NCBI GenBank assembly: GCA_944548615.1
Contig: OX155954.1
Location: 539,335-603,334, forward strand
Reading direction: 5' to 3'
DNA from: Micropterix aruncella
Lineage: Eukaryota > Arthropoda > Insecta > Lepidoptera > Micropterigidae
DNA: 64,000 nt
Below the pieces are notes generated by a model. It saw nothing but the letters and a program-made list of their open reading frames with translations, ran no database searches and was not told the origin of the DNA. Made by a program: the position numbers and the translations under genes. This document shows positions 57,881 through 64,000 of the stretch, piece by piece (positions within the stretch are counted from its first letter, which is position 1; every line of letters starts with the position of its first letter).

Positions 57881-58881
57881 GAGATCTTTAAAGAAAATGA
57901 AAAAAATAAGAAAAAGCTGAATCTGCAAGCTGAAAAGAAGGAAAAGCAGTTTGAGGAAGGATGCAACTAAAGCTGAACTACGGGAGCTCTACCTAACAAA
58001 TGCCTCACTGAAACGAAGCTGAATTATTAAAAAACTGCAAATAAGAAGAGAACAAACCGAAGAAGAAGAACTGAATCGATCAACGTAAAATCCAACTAAT
58101 GCGACACTGCGACCAGCAAAGCCGAGAACGAGAAAGTCTTAGTAAAAGATAAAGACGTAGGATTGTGGGATTTATAAAAGTACCGGGTTTGATTGGGTAA
58201 ATTAAGAAGCAAGGTTCACAAAAGATCAGGACTAGTCGCAGTGATGAGAGGCAACACAGCCTATAGAACCACATCCATCTACCAGCTACCTATAGCGATT
58301 CTACGAGGGCATTACTGGAAGTTTCCGGAATGAATAAGAAAAAATACAATGATTCGCCAAAAAACAATTATTGTTCGTTACAATTAATAAAGACTGTAGA
58401 TGATTTATATTTCAGTTTTTTAAGTACAATTTACTCCTGTATAAGGAACAAGTGAATAATATGTTTTTTTCATGTTTAGTGTCATGAAAGGAGTTATTCC
58501 CTGAAATTAATTACATCTTTGCTAAAGCATCTTGTATTTATAACGATTTTAAACGGGTCAGTTGGTACATACGCGCACGTACAGTAGATATAATAGCCCA
58601 AGATTGTTGCATGTTCGATTGCAAATCATCTTAGCAGTTTCTAACTACATATGTTTTAGATAAGTACTGTTGCATGTCATTATCCAGCTGCTTCCTGTAT
58701 TGAGTTGTGGGAAAATTGCATTTTTAATCACCTAGCAATGGGTTACGACTTTCTCTTGCACATTTAAAATGACATCAGTGATTCCGATTCCGATTTCATA
58801 TTTTCCCTACTTACTGTCCTAACGCACTTTCTTTTTCCAAGGCATTTGAAAAGCACAATATTATGCACAAACCATATTAAT
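57881..58881. other. Unassigned; Lys/Glu-rich coding-like patch at 57885-58320
   Basis: A plus-strand patch rich in AAG/GAA codons, with several stops. No family is recognised. The rest is AT-rich. Confidence 0.3.
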
Positions 58882-59166
58882 CTAAATGCAATTTATTAGA
58901 AATAAGAAAAGGAAGAAGAAAAACGAGGTTGGAAAGATGATAATTAAAATTAATGTTAAAACACTCAAATTATATAAACATTTAGACAACGAATATTGTT
59001 TAGTTCTTTTCATAAATTTAATATAATTACTGATATCTTTTATATTTTGTGGTAGCTGGTTGTAATAATTTACACTTTTAAATTCCGTTATGCGTTGGAA
59101 TTCTGAAGTTGCGCAATTAATGGATATACGGTGATTTGTTTCTTGTGTCGTATGTAAAATGCACAT
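58882..59166 (-). pseudogene. LINE ORF C-terminus, related to the CR1/Daphne-like element
   Basis: The minus frame reads SEFQRITEFKSVNYYNQLPQ, NIKDISNYIKFMKRTKQYSL and SKCLYNL, parallel to SQFQRTTQYRSITFYNRLPD... of 41093-43132. 5'-truncated. Confidence 0.75.
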
Positions 59167-59257
59167 ACAAATTTAAAAACAAAAATTTCATATATAGTTG
59201 AATTATGTAGTTTTATAAATAAAGGTTTGGGCGTATTTTTGGTTTATTTTTGGTTCA

Positions 59258-59467
59258 TGATTTTTTTTTATTTTACCCACAAGGCATATGCTTTAATGTG
59301 GAACCACCTTGCTGCCTGCCTATTGGCACCATCTTCTAGGTGGGCATTTGTAGCATCACGCAGTTAAACACTCAAGCGGTCACCCATCCCAATGTTGACC
59401 GCACCCGCCGCAGCTTAGCTTCGGTAACAACGAGGAGAACCGGTGTCAACGGGGCTACGGACGCTAC
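59258..59467 (-). mobile_element. 5S rRNA-derived SINE (or 5S pseudogene with a tail)
   Basis: On minus, 59467-59349 aligns along a whole insect 5S rRNA: ACCGGTTCTC, then CGAAGCTAAGCTGCGGCGGG, GTGACCGCTTGAG. It has about 20-25% changes by eye. It continues 90 bp (GGTGCCAATAGGCAGGCAGC) to an A-rich end (AAAATAAAAAAAAATC). A 5S head, a body and an A-rich tail are the layout of 5S-type SINEs, with an internal pol III promoter. Confidence 0.72.
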
Positions 59468-60109
59468 TAATATTTGAACTGACGTTTTGGAATTCCCTTT
59501 CACGAGACTGAAGAGGGCTTATGTAGCGGCTATCAGGTGCTTAAATTGATATTAAGCAACGTCTAGGCACTTTTTCGTATTCCGTTTCTCGAGGTCTTAA
59601 CTAAGAACGGTCTAAATCGAGCAGTCTGCGCTTGACAGCCGTGTAGCTCTTGTTTTTCTCCGTGTAGCTCTTTTTGTAGCGATTTCAAAGACTTTTGCTC
59701 AGCATTGGCTTCTAAATCGAAGAAGGACGATGAGCTCCGATTTCGCCGATTGCCGATTTTGCCCTGAAAATCCAGTGTCAATATTTCTTGCACATAATGG
59801 ATAAATAGCCTTATATATTTTTATAGCTTTGTATATTGTATGACAAAAAGCCTTGTATATTCTGTATTTCAAAACAAAGGAAAACATGGGGACAATCAGC
59901 GTCCTTGCCGAGACGACGGAGGGGAGAGGGGGTGGGGGGTGGGCGAGCGAGTGACTGGCTGTTAAAATTAAGACTCCGCTTAGGAACGGTCATAGACAAA
60001 ACGGAAACTTTAAGATTTAAGACCGGTTCTTAATTTCAATGACTTCACCGTCTGGATGGATATCTCATTCATCTTCGGTCTACGTAAGTATGGTCACGTG
60101 CCTAAATAT
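59468..60109. other. Unassigned
   Basis: Short minus-strand ORFs (59563-59793 and neighbours) without recognised motifs. 59915-59950 is a GGGGAGAGGGGGTGGGGG run. Confidence 0.35.
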
Positions 60110-60665
60110 AGCACACAGTTAAAGTGGTTTCCAGCATGCCAAAGAAGAAATGTTCATATACTTGCTTTCCTCTATCATGCACTCTCCTAATCAACACCAT
60201 CCTATCTCCACTAGCTTTTAAAACCATTAAGTTCCCACGGTCTCGTACTTCGATTGCCGTCTGAAAATTTACTCAAAAATTGTCGTCATAATACTGATTT
60301 ATACTCCTACTCTATTTTTGTCCATGGTGCAAGACTCTGGAACGATCTCCCAGCAAATACACAAAACTCTCTTTCTTTAAAATCATTCAAGACTCACCTC
60401 AAAAAGTGTTACTTTTTTTAAGAAATAACCAGTTCTTCCCTTTCTTTTTCCTTTCTCTTGCAATTTCCTCTTCTCGGGCATTCTAACTTTTTAAATATAG
60501 CAGTTTATATTCCACTCAGAATTAGTTATTTGTTTAATAATCTTTATTTCCAGAACGCGTGCATATACAATTGAACTGTATGATTAGGTTAGTTGTAAGA
60601 TATTGCCATGTGGCAATAAGTTGAATTTTATTATTGAAGCGCAAATAAACTATATTCAAATTAAA
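60110..60665 (+). pseudogene. LINE M 3' end with hairpin tail, second copy
   Basis: Reads KWFPACQRRNVHILAFLYHA, then YSIFVHGARLWNDLPANTQN and SFKTHLKKCYFF before a stop near 60420. The 3' UTR holds ATTGCCATGTGGCAAT (60602-60617). Same family as 5905-6325. Confidence 0.75.
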
Positions 60666-60825
60666 AATTAAAATTCAATAAAGTTTTATTAAAAAAAAGA
60701 ACACCGCATAGTTTTTGATCAAACCTTGTGTTAAATATCTGCCAATGGTATATATGGGACAGTTGCTACGAGTCGTATAATTCGTTGATATTTCTTATAT
60801 AAGATATAGCTCACTCTTGGAGTTT

Positions 60826-61535
60826 GTTCAATACAATACAATACAATACAGTCAACTACTCCAGTAGATAGGCATTCCTACACTTGGATGCGTCACATAA
60901 TTAAATGCAAAAAATTTAATTATTAAAAACATCGTGATAGTTTTCATGGCTGTAATAATATATTAAATATTACCTACATACAAATAATCAAAATATACTA
61001 ATGTGATTTAAGAGTCAGGGAGAATAATATATTAAAATAGAAATGAAAATTCTATGTAGAATAATCAAAAAATATATATCTTATTGTTAATCCAGCAATA
61101 TGCCTTCGTATTTTTTTTAAAAAATGAACAGATGTATAATAAACTATATAAAAATTAGAATGTCAGCTATCATAATACCATTATGTTTACAACTTTAAGC
61201 ATTTCATTAATCATCAACATGGAAAATAAACTCAGAAATTTCAAACTCCCTTATACCATAAATTCATATTTTACCAAATTATCTATTTATTTTTTTTTAA
61301 ATTGGTCCTCTCCAAGGCTTTTCATTTGCTCTGGAATCTTATTATAGAAGGACAAATTTTGGTGAATAAAACTGTATCGCACTTTGCTAAGTCGCTGTCG
61401 GTTCATGTGGATATTGGATTTATTCCTCGTATCGTGATGATGAAAATCACTATTCACCGGAGCTTCTGCTAGGTGTCTACGAGCGTACATAATATTTTGG
61501 TAGATGCAAGAAGAAAATAGTCATTATTCCTGATT
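60826..61535 (-). pseudogene. Jockey-like LINE J 3' end, inverted copy
   Basis: ATACA repeats (60826-60848) are the tail on minus. The frame 61287-61490 reads YARRHLAEAPVNSDFHHHDT, RNKSNIHMNRQRLSKVRYSF and FYNKIPEQMKSLGEDQFKKK. Nearly the reverse complement of 44370-45077; here the coding part is less damaged. Confidence 0.82.
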
Positions 61536-61987
61536 TTACAAATAGCGGCTTACAAGAACTTCTTGGTGAGACTCTATATATAAACTGCGTTCAGCAACAA
61601 GTTTAGTATTACCTACCGCTTATAGACATAACATCGTAAATCTAAATAACGGAAGATTACTTTCGCGATATCTGACCCCTAAACGGAAGATTAACACCTG
61701 TCTGCGGTTTTTATTCGAGTACGATTATCGTGTCTGCTAGACTGTCTGCAATTATAACGACCGCGACGGTTTCGTGTCAGCGCTTCATTGTGCCTCATTA
61801 AAACTGACTCACTTCATTCAAGATTAAGGCGGATATCCATTCACAGCTTAGGCGTGGCTTTCATTGAATATTTCAGTAGGTAAGACCATTGATTATATAA
61901 TAATATGGAATAAAATCGCTCAACTCCATACTACGATTTGTAAACCTTTCTGCGCTGGCGAAAAGCAGGAGGCTCTGATAGCGCTGA
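61536..61987. other. Unassigned
   Basis: No ORF or repeat recognised. Confidence 0.35.
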
Positions 61988-62057
61988 CGGCCGGTGGCAT
62001 AGTGGTTAGGTCGCCTGATCTTACATTGTAAGGTCCTGGGTTCGATTCCCGGCTGGG
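61988..62057 (+). mobile_element. tRNA-derived SINE, copy 2, head
   Basis: A box TGGCATAGTGG (61995-62005) and B box GGTTCGATTCC (62039-62049). It ends at GGCTGGG, where GCR copy 8 begins. The rest of the SINE resumes at 62725. Confidence 0.82.
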
Positions 62058-62724
62058 AAATACGCACTTCTCAGTAAGTTCATACAATACAACATCTGCT
62101 CTGCCCTACGCTTCCTGGACTTGCGTCGCCTGCGTCTCAGCATACGCCTAGCCTAGTTGCGTGTAGCTTGAGCCCTACGAACTGCTCGTTACCTTGGGTC
62201 GGCTCAACTTACGGTTTAACTCTTATCCGGTAGCCTCCACAAAGAGGGACGAACCTGGAATGGTCTCTGTTTCTTGGATAGGAGAAATCGTATCCTCTGG
62301 CGGACGACCTCGGGCGCCGCTGGGCGGTTTGCGTATCGAGCGGGTTAGCCAATGGACTGTGTTGGACGATAGACGGGGTTGGACAATGAACAGCCTATGG
62401 ACAACCGGGGAGGGGGGAATGGTCTCTGTTTCTTGGACAGGAGAAATCGTATCCTCTGGCGGACGACCTCGGGCGCCGCTGGGCAGTTTGCGTATCGAGC
62501 GGGTTAGCCAATGGACTGTGTTGGACGATAGACGGGGTTGGACAATGAACAGCCTATGGACAACCGGGGAGGGGGGGGGGCTAAAAACGGTCTTTTACGT
62601 TTCCTTAGAAGCGAGGATTGTTGTTGACCTAATGTCAGATACTCTTGAAACGACCAGTTGTCCATTCGATCCCAAGTGTTAGGCGGCAAAGTGCGCAACG
62701 GTTCGATATAAATACCCGATATAA
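62058..62724 (-). mobile_element. GCR repeat, copy 8, inserted in the SINE
   Basis: Flanked by ATTCCCGGCTGGG (62045-62057) and ATTCCCAGCTGGG (62725-62737). On minus it begins in the middle of the family (GATCGAATGGACAACTGGTC), so it is 5'-truncated. It ends past GTAAGTTGAGCCGACCC in sequence not shared with copies 1-6. It carries an internal tandem duplication. Confidence 0.72.
62257..62574. repeat. Tandem duplication, 2 x 159 bp, inside GCR copy 8
   Basis: 62257-62415 and 62416-62574 are almost identical (GGATAG against GGACAG; GGGCGG against GGGCAG). 159 is a multiple of three, so the plus-strand frame 62194-62682 repeats a 53-residue unit. Confidence 0.95.
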
Positions 62725-62952
62725 ATTCCCAGCTGGGTCACCATTTTCCGTTGGGATCAAATTAACGGAATTGCATTTTCAATTCTGTCGATCGAATGCA
62801 ATAACAAGACACACACTTACACACATGTTACACGCACACATACATATAACACGTCATAGTAGGGTTGGTTGTAAGAGATTGTCATATGACAATAAACCCG
62901 CCCATTGTGACATTTTTACAATAAAGAGTATAAACAAACAAACAAACAAAGA
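62725..62952 (+). mobile_element. tRNA-derived SINE, copy 2, body and hairpin tail
   Basis: Body starts ACCATTTTCCGTTGGGATC and follows copy 1 to GCAATAACAAGACACAC. It then has a different end: GGTTGGTTGTAAGAGATTG, TCATATGACAATAA and an AAAC-repeat run (62932-62952). This end matches the 3' tail of LINE M. Confidence 0.78.
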
Positions 62953-63441
62953 AACGGCCAAACTAATAGTAATTTATTTGGCCATCTTTAACACCATTGA
63001 TAATGAGTTGTTTTAAATAAAGACAATATTTATTATAAAAACCCAATAATTTTACCACTAACAACAATAAAAGCATTTAATTATTAGTGTCATCTATTCC
63101 ATTTAATATATAGGCTGGTTACATCACAAAAATAATCCGGAACTATAGAATAATAATAATAATTATTATTATTTAAGAGAGAGTTGGGTAATATGTATGT
63201 CTCAAAAACTACCCAACTAGGATAATGCCCGTACTAGGGTAGATTTTTTCTTTTACAATAAAATGAGCACGTATTATTTACTGAAATTTAAATCTAAGAA
63301 AATATTGTGCATATACTCGTATATATCATATGTATATTATACTATAGAATATACCTACATATATTATTATCATTTATATATAAATATATACTTTTTTAAA
63401 TATTTGTTGTTTGGGGCTTTCCTAAGGTCTTTATGATTCTT
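62953..63441. other. Unassigned AT-rich sequence
   Basis: Contains AATAATAATAATAATTATTATTATT (63151-63174), split by a centre of symmetry, and an AGTTGGGTA...TACCCAACT inverted pair at 63183-63221. 63018-63155 weakly resembles 25245-25395. Confidence 0.4.
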
Positions 63442-63767
63442 GTAAGGGGCTCTCTAGAAGATCAAGCATGCTTGTCAAGTATCGCGTCGCTGGCTAGGAA
63501 GGGAACGTAAACCGCAGGAAATATGCAAATATTTCTTTTTTATATTTACCAAAAAGGCCTTATTTTGTAGTTTATACCAGTGAGTTACGTTAATAAGATG
63601 TAGTTGATTGATGAATGACGTGACTCTCTGGTATAAAACTACAAAATTAGGCATTTTTGGTAAATATTAAAAAAAAATATTTGCATATTTCCTTCGGTTT
63701 ACGATCCCTTCCCAGCTCGCGACGCGATGCTTGACAAGCATGCTTGATCGTCTAGAGAGCCCCTAAC
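63442..63767. mobile_element. Foldback (hairpin) transposable element, 326 bp
   Basis: Two arms of about 155 bp, ~85-90% complementary, around a loop of ~16 bases near 63600. Left arm: GTAAGGGGCTCTCTAGAAGA, then CAAGCATGCTTGTCAAG, AATATGCAAATATTTC, TTATACCAG. The right arm gives the same order in reverse complement. No coding. Confidence 0.88.
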
Positions 63768-63877
63768 ACTGCGACCATTGCTGATCGATTGTGTTCGCCA
63801 CCTACTATAGTTCTGCGCTAAGCCTCGTGTGATTTAAGAACCGCAACAGGCTTTTGGCGCCAGATTGTTTTACCTCC

Positions 63878-64000
63878 TCAGGTTGGGGGTAATGACCCCC
63901 CCAAATGGGTGTATCTTTTACGCATCAGCGGGCCACACTCGCACATGAGGTGCAGGGGAGTTTCCTCTGCCCCTAAGCAGAACCTGCATATTTTCGTGTC
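63878..64000 (-). CDS. LINE ORF2 C-terminus with CCHC cluster (partial)
   Basis: Open from the right edge. The minus strand reads DTKICRFCLGAEETPLHLMC, then ECGPLMRKRYTHLGGS and a TGA at 63878-63880. The C-x2-C-x8-H-x4-C arrangement with CEC is the end of RNase H-bearing or Jockey/R1-group ORF2. The rest lies outside the window. Confidence 0.72.
   Translation of the reverse strand, partial: DTKICRFCLGAEETPLHLMCECGPLMRKRYTHLGGSLPPT

Noticed and set aside
57885..58320. Pogo/jerky-type transposase C-terminus from Lys/Glu-rich codons
   Set aside because: Only composition fits; no DDE or HTH motif, several stops.
62194..62682. 162-codon repeat protein
   Set aside because: The frame comes from an in-phase 159 bp DNA duplication inside a GCR repeat, antisense to the family frame.

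Overview
This 64 kb window is eukaryotic, almost certainly from an insect and most probably a moth or butterfly. The reasons are an R1-clade LINE, Penelope-like ends, a BEL/Pao element whose primer site matches arthropod tRNA-Tyr, and Lep1-like Helitron ends (TCCTACTA... to ...CTAG). There is no host gene I can defend. The window is a dense, nested field of transposable elements in AT-rich filler. No splice-linked conserved exons, tRNA genes, CRISPR or telomeric (TTAGG)n arrays were seen.

Layout. 1-2126: 3' half of an R1-clade non-LTR retrotransposon running off the left edge. 2127-3215: two copies of an unidentified GC-rich repeat (called GCR here), one inserted inside the other, then a minisatellite. 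4-16 kb: fragments of several LINE families, a perfect 488 bp (AT)n array, two Penelope-like 3' ends, another GCR copy with a 17 bp target duplication, and a 743 bp PIF/Harbinger derivative with transposase and MADF remnants. 17609-25114: a complete, young BEL/Pao LTR retrotransposon on the minus strand (848 bp LTRs, 5 bp target duplication TAGGT, tRNA-Tyr primer site, gag, pol, polypurine tract). 25-40 kb: LINE fragments, minisatellite, a tRNA-derived SINE, Helitron ends and more GCR copies. 40971-43656: the longest LINE ORF (679 aa, CR1/Daphne-like) with a heptamer tail. 44-64 kb: LINE 3' ends, a Tc1/mariner-type MITE, Helitrons, hairpins, a second (AT)n array, a 5S rRNA-derived SINE, a SINE split by a GCR copy, a 326 bp foldback element, and a LINE fragment at the right edge.

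How the parts relate. The autonomous elements (R1-like, CR1/Daphne-like and Jockey-like LINEs, BEL/Pao) supply enzymes. The SINEs, GCR repeats, MITEs and Helitron derivatives are passengers. The SINE at 62 kb shares a hairpin-bearing 3' tail with the LINE family at 5.9 and 60.1 kb, which suggests whose reverse transcriptase it used.

The best candidate for something undescribed is GCR: about 530-720 bp, GC-rich, at least eight copies plus fragments. Several copies have 9-17 bp target-site duplications and apparent 5' truncation, so it moves like a retroposon. It has no pol III boxes, poly(A) or recognised coding region that I can identify. The second is the single in-frame UAG between the two zinc knuckles of the otherwise intact BEL/Pao gag-pol. 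All family names rest on motif reading only; no database search was made.
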